Of a stretch of DNA of 64,000 nucleotides, positions 1 through 10,738 are shown one piece after another. The stretch is from Lunularia cruciata. Taxonomy: Eukaryota; Streptophyta; Marchantiopsida; Lunulariales; Lunulariaceae. Numbering within the stretch: the first letter of the stretch is position 1; each line of letters starts with the position of its first letter. The stretch is taken from positions 24,715,493-24,779,492 of the forward strand of contig OX419759.1 of assembly GCA_948567375.1 (NCBI GenBank), in the 5' to 3' direction. Below the pieces are notes generated by a model that was given only the letters and a program-made list of their open reading frames with translations, had not been told where the DNA came from and made no database searches. Position numbers and translations under genes: made by a program.

Positions 1-2085
1 GGACAAGTTCTTGAGAAATAATAAGATGTGGTCAATGAGTTTCAAGATGTCTTCCAAAATGACTTACCCTTAGGATTACTACCAAAAAGGAGAGTAGATC
101 ATAAAATTGAGATAATTCCTAGGAAGACATCTCCTTGTAAGGCCCTATATTTTCTATCATCTCATGAGTTGGAAAAAGAAAAAAAGACAATACAATGCGC
201 ATGTGCATTGACTATTGGGGCCTAAATCAATAGATAGTGAAGAATAAATACCCCTTGCCCCACATGGATGACATGTTTAATCAAATCAATGGAGAAAAAT
301 TGTTCACCAAACTTGATTTATGAAGCAATTAAAACCAAATCCAAGCTGCAAAGGAAGATGTCCACAAAATTACCTTTTGAATAAGATATAGTCACTTTGA
401 GTACTTGGTGATGCCGTTTGCCACTTTCATGAGTTTGATGAATGACATATATTGCCCATACTAAGATAAATTTGTTATCATTTTCTAGATGACATCCTTG
501 TCTATAGTAGGACAATAATAGAACAAAGCAACATCTACAAGAAGTCCTTCAAATTCTACAATAGAATCAATTGTACACCAAAATCTCAAAGTGTGAGTTT
601 TTCAAGTTTGAAGTAGATTTCTTGGGGCATAGAGTAAGTGCAAAAGGTATCCAAATGTTAATAGATAAAATAGAGGCCATTTAGAAATGGAGTGCTCTAG
701 AAGATAAGACTCAACTCAAGAGTTTCTTGGGATTGATGAGGTTCTATCATTGATTTGTCAAGGACTTCTCAAAGGTGGCACAACCTCTAATGGCACTACT
801 TGGCAAGGGGAAGAAGTAGATGTGTGGAACCGCACAAGAATTGAAAGATGCATTATTACATGCACCAATCTTGAAATGGTATAACCCAAAACATCCAATC
901 AAGTTGGCTAAAGATGCATCAAGTGTAGCAATAGGAACAATCATATAACAAGAGTGGTATGACAGATGACACCCAATTGCATATTTCTCTCAAAATTTGT
1001 TATTGGTAGAACACAACTATCACATCTTGGAATAAGAAAAGTTGGCTATTGTCTTTGCGACCAAGCATTGGAAGCACTCTCTTGGCAAGAAGGCATTTAT
1101 AATGGAGATAGACCACAACCTCTAGTCTACCTCAAGATACAAAAAGATCTATCTCATCAAAAAATTTGGTAGGTAGAGTGGAGACAAAGGTTCACCATGA
1201 CAATCATATATATGGAAGCAAGAAGCAACTTGTAGATGCATTTACTTGAATGCCTATGGTAAAGAATCTGGTTGTAGAGGTCAAGATGAGCCCTAAATTT
1301 TGGCCAAAGGAATCTTACTGCTATGAAAATTGACCCACAGATTGTAGGAGCTTGATCATCCAAAGGCATCACTAGTAACCAAGGACTTCCTTTTTGTGAT
1401 GGCGAGTTATGGATCCCAAATGACACAAACATTAGAACCACCATCCTAGTGGAATGTCATGATTCAACCATTGTAGGTCACGTTAGAGTGGACAAGACCT
1501 TGGATGCAACCAAATGCCATTACTATTGGCCCAAGATGAGCAACAATGTGATGGAGTATGTTCAAAACTGCCTACTTTGTCAACAAATTAAAGCTTCTAA
1601 TCAAGCTCCCATGGGACTCCTTCAACCCCTACTTACTCCTACACAACATTAGGAACAAGTAAGCATGGATCTAGTTTGCAAATTGCCCAAGACTACCTCA
1701 AGGTTTGACTCCATCTAGTCTTTGTTGACTGACTCAACAAAATGTTTCATGTATGTCCTACCACCAAGGACATGATTGCTCCACAATTAGCTTAGTTGTA
1801 CTTAGATACAATCTTTTCTCACCATGGACTATCTCAAGTGCTCATTACTAACAAGGGTACTCAATTCACCAATTTGTTAAGGAGAACATTCTTTGGTTTT
1901 TTCAAAACCAAACCGGCAATGCCCATGGCTTACCATCCATATACCGATGGACAAATAGAGAAAGCAAATTGCACTATTCAAGATATCTTTCAAGGCTTCA
2001 CCCTAGAGGAGCAAGAAAGGTGAGATACCTTACTTCCACTGCTAGAATTTGCATACAACAATTTAGTGAATGTGTTTACCCAAGC
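1..2085 (+). pseudogene. L0 chromovirus-type gypsy pol relic: RT, RNase H and integrase (left part)
   Basis: Decayed Ty3/gypsy polymerase region, read in all three frames. The first 225 bases give an RT N-terminal region (LPLGLLPKRRVDHKIE). About 610-660 gives [12 protein letters not shown], typical of the RT/connection boundary. RNase H follows at about 895-1250, with its first Asp in KLAKDASSVAIG. The integrase zinc region (CLLCQQIKAS, near 1590) and core (TNKGTQFTN, then YHPYTDGQIEKAN near 1940-1970) come next. The order RT-RNase H-integrase makes it Ty3/gypsy. Many in-frame stops and frameshifts make it non-functional. The integrase stops at 2085 because L1 inserted there; the reading continues at 36286 with the same five bases, caagc. 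The 5' end lies outside the window. Confidence 0.88.
2081..2085. repeat. Left target-site duplication of L1 (caagc)
   Basis: The five bases caagc immediately precede the L1 5' LTR and recur at 36281-36285 immediately after its 3' LTR. Removing 2086-36285 rejoins the L0 integrase reading frame, which confirms the insertion. Confidence 0.9.
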
Positions 2086-2536
2086 TGTGGTACCCACATT
2101 TTTTGTTTTTTTGAGTTTTCAAAAAGTGTGTTGGAAAAGCCAAGGAAAGGTAAATGGGGAAGAAAGCAAAGGATTGTGTGTTTGAGTCAATGCAAAGTCA
2201 ACCTCGGGTTGAAGACAAAAAGACTTGGGTCGGACAGAAGTTAGTATGAAGACATTAACAATGGATGTTGTATCGAGGGTGCCCTTGATTCAAGGAAACT
2301 ATAATAACCTTCTTTGGGGTCCGCCAATCAAGAAATAGCATGGGAAGAAAGTGAATACCTTGGGACCAAGATGTTCTTGAAAGTGACTGGAGACAAATTC
2401 ACAAAATCAATAGGTGACACGAAGAAGCAACTAAAGGACAACCAATCAACAAAGGACTATAAAATTGAAATTTCCAAGGAGAAATGATGCAATGTCTAGA
2501 TGCTACCTTGTCTGTATTCAGAGTCGACCCAAAGGA

Positions 2537-4988
2537 ATGCAAACTATGAGCACAAAAGAAGAGTGGGTTAGAGTCTTGGGTTTGATATTTCATAAATAGA
2601 AAGTGAGGAACCACACAAAGGCCCTAAAAGTGAATAAGCAAAGTGTGGTGAGGGGTCTTGCAATGTGTCTATTAGATGCAATGGTGAGGATTGAAGTCTT
2701 ATCAAGGCTTTGTATCAAATTCTTGGCTTGGAACTAGAATTTAAGTTTTCAAGGGTTCATGGCAAAAATTACCGCTAGTGATTGCAAGGATGGGCCAAAG
2801 CATGAAGGAAAGAGAGGAAATCAAACTTGATAGACTAAGTTGGATTGGAGATTAGTCTTGGGTAGAGAAGCATAAGGGGTAGGAGGTGTCACCTTCTATT
2901 GGAAGTGTGATGCCAAGGTTAAGAATTATTTCAATAGACCTTGCACCAAGAATGGGTATAAATTGGATAGTTATAAAGATCCAATGCAAAGAGGGATTGT
3001 GAGTGCAATGATGGCTATGTTCAAGCTAAAGCAAACCACCTATGTCATGATGCAACAAGCAGTGTTCTTTCATCAGATGTTTCCAAGAGAGGCGGTGGAT
3101 AGGGCAAAGTGTTTGCACTAACGTGTGGGGCAGATGATCATTGGTTGGAGAATGGATATTCAGCCCCACTATTTTGTACCTTTTGTGGCTCATTTTTACT
3201 TTGGGCTGAATCTGTTGACTTTGGAGGAGAGAGGTAGAATGCAGTCCCACTTTCACTTGGATCTGCACAAGGAACCTAATGCGGATATACGATATTACAT
3301 GGAGCGGGTTCATAAAGTGGATGATTAGTACATGAATAGCAAAAAGGAGAGAATAGTAGCAGTGGATGTACCTATGCCCAAGAAGTGGAGTAGATCCAAA
3401 GGACAAATTATGCCGATGCAGCCTCGGAAGCTACAAAAACTCGACCCAAAGCCAGCGTTGGTGGAAGTGGAGGAATCAATTTTGGAGGAGAAATCAAAGG
3501 GAGAAACCAAGTCAAAGGGAGAAGCCTCAAGAGAAGAAGAAGAGTTCACACTATGGAGTGAGGAATTGAGCAGTGGCAGTGAAGGAGAAACTGAAGTCCA
3601 AAGAAAGGATTGAGGAAGCAGAGAAGTCGAGTTTGGAGGTGTCAATAGCTGAGTGTGAGTGTGAAAAGAAAGAAGAGAGGGCCTTGGTATTCCCAAGGGT
3701 TGCTAAGGGGAAGAGAAGTACTCAAGTCATCGTTATTAGACCAAGCAAAGCTACTATTGAGGAGGAAGAAAGTTTGGATGGAGAAACATTGAAGATACAA
3801 AGATTGCATCTTTGCGGTAAGGCACTAGTTGAAGAATTACATGTCAAAGGTGAAGATATCAAAGATAGTGAAAGGAACTATGTTGGAGTGGAGTATCTAT
3901 CAAAGATTGTATGTCCTCTATTGGTGTTTTTGCAACAAAAGAAAGTGGAGATGACAAGTGCTTATCTAGAAGTGAAAGATGAATTAGCGGTTGTGACAAA
4001 ATGGAGTGAGGAGACCTTGGTGTTGAGAAGCAAGCTAATGCGAGTGGAGATGGAAGCCAAAGAACTTCAGGTAGAGGCAATTATTTGGAGTAAAAACTTG
4101 GAAGTTGTGAAGAAGAACTTGGTGAAGTGTAGGGAGGAATTGAAGGAGAAGATGGCGTTGGTCAAGATAAAGAAAAGAGAAATTGCTGATGCACGAGTGG
4201 AGGTGATACAAGCAAAAGCAAGTGCAGCAGTAATGGAACAGGAGTTGGAGAGTATGAGGAAAAGCATGTTTGAGAAGGACCAAGCTTGGCAGCAAGAGTT
4301 AACAAAGTGTAGTTGAGAGGAAGAACAATTGCAAAGACTGCTGAGAGGAGCAAAAGATCTACTAGTCTTGAATAGAAAAGAGAAGGAAGCATTGAAGGAT
4401 GAGTTCAAGGATGAGTTGATGATGTATCGGAATGAGCCGGAGGAGGAGAGAAGTAAAGAAAAGATAGTCCTCGGGATGGAGTTGGATGCAATAGGAGCGG
4501 TGGTAAAAGAATTGAAAGGGATGCTTAATACTGAAGCCAAGGGTAAGTTAGAAGAAACAAGTTTGCACAAGTTGAAGTTGTTGGTGCAGGAGACAAGGAA
4601 GTGGAAGGTGAAAGACATAGAGTTGAATAATCTTCTAATTTGTCTATAAGGTCATGTAGATAAAAAGATGTTAGAAGTAGGAGATAATGTGAGTCTCATG
4701 TTAGCTCTGGTTAGATCAAACTTGGATAGACTTCATAGTGAGATACAGTTGAATACAAAGTTGGAAGTGTAACTGTCATTGGATGAGTTACCTAAGACAG
4801 TAGAGAAGAATGGGTCATAAGATAATGATGTAGATAGAGTAGAAAGGAGTGCAAATGTAGTCCATAGTGAAGAAATAGTAGAAATAGAAGATCTAGGAGT
4901 AAGATTAGAGAGACCCAAAGAAGTGGAAATCCATGAGGGAACATCAGGTTTGAAAGCCAAAGTCAAGGTTGACATTGGATCAAAGTAG
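2537..4988 (+). pseudogene. U3-encoded ORF of the L1 LTR, 5' LTR copy (unknown protein with coiled coil)
   Basis: I do not recognise this protein. The likely start is the ATG at 2537 (MQTMSTKEEWVRVLG); the same ATG context recurs at 15096 and 58559. The N-terminal third is globular and rich in aromatics (VPFVAHFYFGLNLLT near 3180-3220). A Lys/Glu-rich stretch follows (EEEEFTLWSEELSSGSEGE near 3535-3590). The last 400 or so codons are charged and heptad-like, predicting a long coiled coil (best open stretch 3573-4316). It ends KAKVKVDIGSK before a stop at 4988. The same ending is seen in the other L1-family LTRs. This copy has many stops and several frameshifts. It lies entirely upstream of the LTR's TATA-like box, so it belongs to U3. 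Confidence 0.7.
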
Positions 4989-5108
4989 TAACAAATTTGA
5001 GATCTGAAGAGACAGATATGAAGAGATGCATTGTCATTTTGGATTTGCAGGTTGGTAAAGTTGTTATAGAATGGTATAGTTGTTAGTTAACTATCAAAGT
5101 GCTCAACC

Positions 5109-5116
5109 TATTTAAA
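5109..5116 (+). promoter_or_regulatory. TATA-like box of the L1 LTR
   Basis: TATTTAAA in the context caaccTATTTAAAggtgc, about 420 bases before the LTR end. The context is kept in the 3' LTR (near 35408) and, inverted, near 52403 and 59276, so it is the probable promoter dividing U3 from R/U5. Inference from conservation only. Confidence 0.55.
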
Positions 5117-5543
5117 GGTGCATTCATAGTTTTATGTTATTCAATATTCCAAATTTCTAAAGATAGATAAAGTGAAGTACTGAGTTCAGTGCTCGTTGCT
5201 TGAGCTTAATTTTGAGTATCAAGTTTGTACTTGTGTTTGTATATGTAGAATTTTGAAGTGCAAGTAAGTGTGCATGTTGGATGTTGGATTCTGTAGCCTT
5301 GATCTTCATTTTGTGTGTTTGATCTTGAGTGAAGTGCAATCAAAGCAATGCCTTGACAGATCTGTGAAGCATTGTAGTGTTGGTAGTATTTTACATTGTG
5401 AGTGCAGCGTGAGTTTGATGTGAAACAATTTCAATCATTGTTTGCTTTGTGTCTGACCATTTCTAACTCATATCTTTGTGAGAACAGACTTGTAATTACT
5501 GATTACTACAAAAGTGATACTTGTTGGGTTGTCACATGATTTT

Positions 5544-5560
5544 TGGCACTGCTGCTGGGG
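5544..5560 (+). other. L1 primer-binding site, tRNA-Asp type (decayed)
   Basis: TGGCACTGCTGCTGGGG lies 8 bases after the LTR end. The related element at 63844 has TGGCGCTGTTGCCGGGG, nearly identical to the TGGCGCCGTTGCCGGGG site complementary to plant tRNA-Asp 3' ends. Confidence 0.75.
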
Positions 5561-7519
5561 ATATAAATCTTGGATGTAGAAATAAAAAGCCAAATCTCAC
5601 ACTAAGATTGCAAATAATATGAATGTCTATGTCGAAAGAACAATGGGAGGAGAAAGCTCATAAATGAACTTAAATGAAGCTCATAAATGAAGGTTGTTAT
5701 GTGAAGAAGAACATTGGAAGAGTCTAACCACAATTGAAGCATCTAAAAAGGAGGTGTTGGATCTACAACATCTCTATGATGTTGCCATGTTGTGGTTTAT
5801 GTAGCCCTTAAAAAAATAAAATTTCATGGATATCTCTACATTAGTGGAGTAGGTTGTATGATAGATCCGACGGATGAGATGTTACCATGTGAGCAATCTA
5901 TGTACATGTATGTGATTGGCCACATGGTTTACAATCTTATTATGTTCAAGGGCTCTGATGTATATAGATGAAGAAGAGTGGAGAGTGGAGAGACGGGGTG
6001 TTTTAGTTGAGGAGCCTTGAGGGAGAGGAGGACGTTGGGAGTGAGAGTTGTAGCAACATAAGTGTTCGAGCATCGGAAGAGGCATTTGAGCATGAGATGT
6101 CCCATGCTCCCGATCTACCATTCCCAAATCCTTTTCTCATCAGACTTCAGATTTTACAATGTGACAGCTTATGAGACTAGATGGTGGCACATTTTGGGGC
6201 GGTATTCATGGAGTCAATGATGGGAACCCGGATCCTATTGTCCTTCTGATGCTTACTTATGAATATATCTAGGACTTGAAAATCTATGCACTTCTATAGT
6301 TGAGGAATGCATTAATTTTTGCTCATAAGCTTCAAGGTGGAGTTGTGGGGTCTATTTGTCAAAAGTGAAGAGACTAAAGGAAAAATTTCCAAGAGATTGG
6401 GCCCCAAGTGAAGGAGTTTGTAGTTTTTCACCATCGGGAGAGTTTGGGGAGGGTATTCAAGGAGAAGAGACCATGGTTTAAAAAAAGAGCTGACAAGCTA
6501 CAATTTGGAGATAGAAAATAGACAATTTGAACAAATTTTGTGAGGGATATGATCAATTGAATCAAGGGGTAGAATTCATACCCAAGAGCAAAAAATAGGT
6601 TAGTGGGAGAGTTTCATGAGTATTCTATATGATTTTTCAATGGGGTTGGAGAATAGACAAAGTGTTTATAGCATTGAGCATAAGAAATTCCAATTTTGGA
6701 TCAATCTCAAATCAGATCTTATTGATTGAAGTTGAAGCTTTTGGGATGTAAGGTGTTGGAGAAGAGCTAATGATTAGTTTTGGAGTTCTGATCACTCTCC
6801 AAGTTGTGGTTTGAATCACCTTATGAAAATTTCCAATCTTGTCTTTGGTTACGGTTTGCACCTCTGTGTGAAAGTTTCATGAAAATTCTTGAAATATAGA
6901 ATTTAGGGTCTTGGATCAAGTATACCTGGGTTTGTAGAGCTCACAAGTTAGCCTAGCTTAGGAATTGATCCACATCTAGAGACTGGGGTTGGACTAGGTT
7001 ACAAATATTTGTAGGAGTTTAGACAAGGATGCAACCAATTACTGTGAAAAATTTGGTTGGCTCTAGATCTATGGAGAGTAAAATCTGATGCAAACATTCT
7101 ATTGCAAATACTATCATAAGCTCAGTAGAGCAGTTTTGATTTTCTATCTTGATTGGATGTCAATTTTTCTATGTTGTGACTATGATTGTTTTAGGTTTCC
7201 AAAGTGATTGTAAGGATGAATTGTACTTCTGAATCAGAAATTTGGGGAGAAGTTGCAAAGAATAGGAGCAAACCCTAAAATAGGGTCTATTTTAGAGTTT
7301 CCAATTAGGGTGAAAGTTGCAGAAAACTTGGCCAAATTTGAGAGGTTGTCAAGGGAGCTACAGTAATTTGATTGAGGTGTATTATATCTCATTAGAAAGC
7401 TTATTTCACAAGCTCTCCATTGAATTCTAGAACACTTGAATCCAAGCTACAAAAAATGTTATATTCATATGCATTGCATAGAGTTTTCTCAATCAAGAAG
7501 ACATAGGAATTCTCCACTT
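5561..7519 (+). other. L1 leader, first part: no recognisable gene
   Basis: The first 100 bases match the start of the element at 63837-64000, so this is genuine L1 leader. From about 6170 to 6720 a coding-like stretch can be read with frequent stops (for example RNALIFAHKLQGGVVGS near 6310-6350), but I cannot assign it. From 6720 to 7519 the DNA is AT-rich and resembles LTR or untranslated leader. No RNA gene, and no terminal repeats that would define another element. Confidence 0.4.
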
Positions 7520-7975
7520 GGAATAGAAATTTATTGAAATCTAAAGTTCAGATTGGAGAAGACTTGGAGTATAGGTTGAAAGGAGCTTGACGATAGAGCA
7601 AGAAGGTTAAAGCTCTTTTCTGACAAAAACATAGAGTGTTGTTGCTGTATTCTTGTGATTGGATCTTCTCTATGCTTGCATGCCTATTTGTATGTCCAGT
7701 TGGTTTGGATTGGTGTGCCAAAGTTACACATAGTTGTTTCCTTCTAGGAGTGTTGTGTATTTCTCCTTGGTATTGTTGGAAGTGATGACCAATAGACCAA
7801 GAGTGCGTGTTGTGATGATAGGTTAGATTGCTTGTCACTACTCTTCACAACAGCAAGAATATTAGTTACAAGAGAGGAGGGTTCCGGCGGTTGGGTAACA
7901 CACGTGTTTAGGCAAGTAGTTATGGGTTTACCTCTAGCCTCTAATCTATAGTATACATAGCTAGGCACCCTACGT
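7520..7975 (+). repeat. Segment resembling the L2-type leader (pre-gag) sequence
   Basis: Phrases such as tcttgtgattggatc, gaagtgatgacc, gagtgcgtgttgtgatgatagg and ttagttaca occur in the same order here (7650-7870) and in the L2 leaders (18258-18505 and 37770-38010). This suggests a related element's leader was inserted in, or recombined into, the L1 interior. Borders not determined. Confidence 0.4.
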
Positions 7976-8326
7976 GTTCCCAAAGAGGGAAAGGAAAAGT
8001 ACAACAACATTCAAGAAGCCTTGCAAGAACTCAAACAAAAGAAATGCAAAGTCGCATGGCAAGGATACTACACCTCTCCTAATCCCAAGAAGAAGAAAGA
8101 CATCAACGGACAAACATATTCATTGCAACCCAATACAATGAATTCCTCTAAAGCTATCATGGGAGTAGAATGTATCAAAGATTTTATTTTTGAGAATACA
8201 ACACAAGTTTTAACGGAAGAAGAGTGCAAACATCTGTTATATATGATTCCTAGGTTGGCTCAACAAGATCTTGAAGAGCATTCAAAGGGTGTTAAACCTC
8301 TTCCTCCGGTGTTTTTGGGAAAATAA
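7976..8326 (+). CDS. Open reading frame of about 116 codons, unknown; possibly a captured gene fragment
   Basis: The frame is open from about 7976, with an in-frame ATG at 8021, to a stop at 8324-8326. The product is basic at its start (KQKKCKVAWQGYY, PNPKKKKD), followed by ECIKDFIFENTTQVLTEEE and LLYMIPRLAQQDLEEHSKG. The second half faintly recalls the helical DEUBAD/ASX-homology fold (an 'LT.EE...LL..IP' pattern). That resemblance is from memory and weak. It stands out because it is free of stops inside a heavily decayed element. It might equally be a remnant of an extra ORF of L1. No splice signals could be judged. Confidence 0.3.
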   Translation, partial: VPKEGKEKYNNIQEALQELKQKKCKVAWQGYYTSPNPKKKKDINGQTYSLQPNTMNSSKAIMGVECIKDFIFENTTQVLTEEECKHLLYMIPRLAQQDLEEHSKGVKPLPPVFLGK

Positions 8327-8739
8327 TCTACACGTAAAAGTGGTGCTATTTGGTGTGAGTTTTCCATGTTAGAGAACTCAAGGGTTTATGTTATGGTGAA
8401 ACCGGTAGTTGTTTGTGTTCTTGTAAGCTCAAGGATTTTCTCTTGTGTTAAGGGAGGGAGGGAATAGAGTTGTGGATTTTCATTAAGGTTACATAAGCTT
8501 GGGGTTTATTAGCATGTCACTTAAGTTCTAGAGATTGTTATTGGGAAGTTTGTTATTGAGGTTATGTTATTGGGGTCAAGAGTATTTTAATTAGGGGTAG
8601 AAGCAGAGGGTTTTGGGAATTGTGAAAGAGTGAACAAAACAGCCAGCAATAGGGAGGAAAACTTTTGGGGAGAAAGGTCGGCTTAGATAAGGACAGGGCT
8701 GGACAGGGATTTTGGGGAAGAGAGGCTTAGACTTGCTGA
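8327..8739. other. No gene recognised
   Basis: AT-rich to GT-rich spacer leading into the purine-rich tandem repeats. Nothing recognisable on either strand. Confidence 0.5.
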
Positions 8740-9480
8740 GGGATTTTCAAGAGTGCCTTAGGGCTGTGACAGGGCCAGGAGGATTTTTGAAGGTTGAGAG
8801 GGACTCTTGTAGGGCCAGAGAGGGATTTTTGAGATGCCTTAGGGCTATGCCACGACCAGGAGATGAATTTTTGAAATTTGAGTGAGAGTCTTGAGGGCTG
8901 AGGAATTTTTGAGAGTGCCTTAGGGCTGTGACAGGGCCGAGAGGATTTTTGAAGGTTGAGAGGGACTCTGGCATGGCCAGAGAAGGATTTTTGAGATGCC
9001 TTAGGGCTGTGCCAGGACCAGGAGATGAATTTACAAAATTTGAGTGAGAGCCTTGAGGGATGAGGAATTTTGGAGAGTGCCTTAAGTCTGTGACAAGGCC
9101 AAGAGGATTTTGAAAGGTTGAGAGGGACTCTTGCAGGGCCAGAGATGAATTTTCGAAATGCCTTAAGGCTGTGACAGGAGCAGAAAGTTTTTGAGAGTAA
9201 AGTGAGAGTCTTGCAAGGCCAGAGATGGATTTTTGAAATGCCTTAGGGCTGTGATAGGAGCAGAAACTTTTTGGGAGTTGAGTGAGAGTCTTGCAAGGCC
9301 AGAGGGCTGTGACAGGAGCAGAAAGAAATTCGAAGGTTGAGTGAGAGTGTTGCAGGAGAGGAGAGTTTTTTGAGTAAGGATTCCAAGGCTGTGATAGGAC
9401 AAAGGGGAGATTTTTTGAGAGTGGAGGCCTATGGTTGTTGCAAGAGCAGGATATTTTTGAGTTTTGCTTGGTCATTGATT
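8740..9480 (+). repeat. Diverged tandem repeats, about 162 bp period, then shorter units
   Basis: The phrase gagtgccttagggctgtgac begins at 8751, 8913 and, diverged, 9075, giving a 162-bp period. Each unit holds sub-blocks around 'agggccagaga..gatttttgag' and 'ccaggagatgaattt'. From about 9160 to 9450 shorter units of about 80-90 bases repeat ggctgtgacaggagcagaaa and gagtgagagtcttgcaaggcc. The strand is strongly purine-rich. The long open frames on the opposite strand are by-products of the repeat. Confidence 0.7.
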
Positions 9481-9819
9481 TGGAACAGTGGAGAAGAGAA
9501 AGAGTTGAAATTTGCAGGAAGGACTGAACTAGGGCGGAAGCAGGAGAAGAAATTTGAGAGTCTGACTTTGCCTTGCACAAGATAGGAGAGATTTTGAAGG
9601 TTGGATTCCCTGAGCAGTAGCCAGTGACATGGGTAGATTCATGTTAGGGTTGCTCTGGCTGGACAGGGAATGATTTTAAATGTGGAAGGATGTTTATTGT
9701 GAGAATGTTGATAGGAGGGTAAATCTTGAATGAAGAATGTTTGTTGTGAAGAGGTGGAAGTGGAATGAATTTTGAATGTAGAGGATGTGCTGTTGAAAAT
9801 GTAATAGTGAAGAATTCTC
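9481..9819. other. Purine-rich spacer, no gene recognised
   Basis: Continues the purine-rich composition between the two repeat arrays. No convincing ORF or RNA. Confidence 0.45.
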
Positions 9820-9822
9820 ATG

Positions 9823-10137
9823 AAAGAGAGACTGGGCAGAGTGAATGAGAGACTGCTCAGAGTAAATGAGAGACTGGACAAAGTGAATGAGAGACTGGAC
9901 AGAGCGAATGAGAGACTGGGCAGAGTGAATGAGAGACTAGGCAGAGTAAATGAGAGACTGGACAAAGTGAATGGGAGACTGGACAGAGCAAATGAGAGAC
10001 TGGGCAGAGTGAATGAGAGACTAGGCAGAGTAAATGAGAGACTGGACAAAGTGAATGAGAGACTGGACAAAGCGAATGAGAGACTGGACAAAGTGAATGA
10101 GAGACTAGACAAAGTGAATGAGAGACTGTTCAGAGTG
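9823..10137 (+). repeat. 21-bp minisatellite, 15 units, with an 84-bp higher-order period
   Basis: Fifteen tandem copies of a 21-bp unit of the form aGTGAATGAGAGACTGGACA. Because 21 is a multiple of three, the frame stays open and encodes the heptad NERL-D/G-K/R-V/A. The order of unit variants (DKV, DRA, GRV, GRV) occurs twice in succession (units 3-6 and 7-10), indicating an 84-bp block duplication. The open frame from 9820 to 10200 has no other coding support, so I treat it as repeat. Confidence 0.88.
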
Positions 10138-10738
10138 AAGGAGCAAGAGTCTCTAGGGCTTGGTCTGGCCAGGAGTGAACTATTGAAGAGAGATTTTTGA
10201 AGGTTGCTTGGCCTTGGTCTATGACAGAAAGAGAGAGAAACTTTTGAAAGTGCTATTGAGCATGACAATGGCCAGATGAACAAATGGCAGGGAGTATGCC
10301 TTGAAGGAGTGCAGGGCAGAGGAGAGAAATTTTCACAGGAAAGCAAGGCCTTGAGAGTGCAGGGCAGAAAATGGGTTTCTTTGCAAGAGAATGAATGACC
10401 TTACAAGAGAGAGAAGGCTGGACAGGAAAGAAAATTTTGCAGGTCTAGTAGAGCTGAGATGATGGTGTGTTTGACCTGTGACTAGCATCGTGGAAGCTCC
10501 ATTTTAGGAGCTCTCAGTCCGTCTATATGAAAGGTTTGACTCAGTAGTCTGGCCTGGTTGAGCTGAATAGAATACTAGTTGTTGTCGTAAAAAAATTCCA
10601 GCCTCTCCTAAGAACCGTCAAGTCCCAAAACCATAGCTGAAACCGCATGAGCTAGCCAATTCTATGAAAGTTGAGGACAAACTAAGCACAAGTAGCCAGG
10701 TGCCCGGTGCACTCTTGAGGCCAAACAAATTCCCCGAC
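10138..10738. other. Spacer before L1 gag, no gene recognised
   Basis: The purine-rich part (to about 10450) resembles the repeats to its left without clear periodicity. From about 10600 the composition changes toward the gag region. Nothing else recognisable. Confidence 0.4.

Larger units (their letters stand above)
2086..5536 (+). repeat. L1 5' LTR (about 3.45 kb)
   Basis: It begins TGTGGTACCCACATTTT and ends GGGTTGTCACA, directly followed by the primer-binding site. The same start recurs at 14646 after a polypurine tract, and the same end at 36280. It is very long for an LTR because its U3 carries an ORF (2537-4988). Compared with the 3' LTR and the copy at 58090-63836, this copy lacks about 450 bases at 5446, between tcaatca and ttgtttgc. 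Confidence 0.88.

Noticed and set aside
4035-4618. Minus-strand Ser/Leu/Phe-rich open frames opposite the U3 ORF
   Set aside because: Antisense of Lys/Glu-rich coiled-coil codons gives Ser/Leu/Phe-rich reading; no independent support.
8747-9580. 277-codon open frame on the minus strand
   Set aside because: It follows the 162-bp purine-rich repeats in antisense; no domain and no start context.
9823-10137. CRISPR-like array
   Set aside because: Units are contiguous with no unique spacers, and the context is a plant retrotransposon.
9639-10346. 235-codon open frame on the minus strand rich in LSFTLSS repeats
   Set aside because: It is the antisense of the 21-bp minisatellite; a repeat length divisible by three keeps several frames open without coding meaning.
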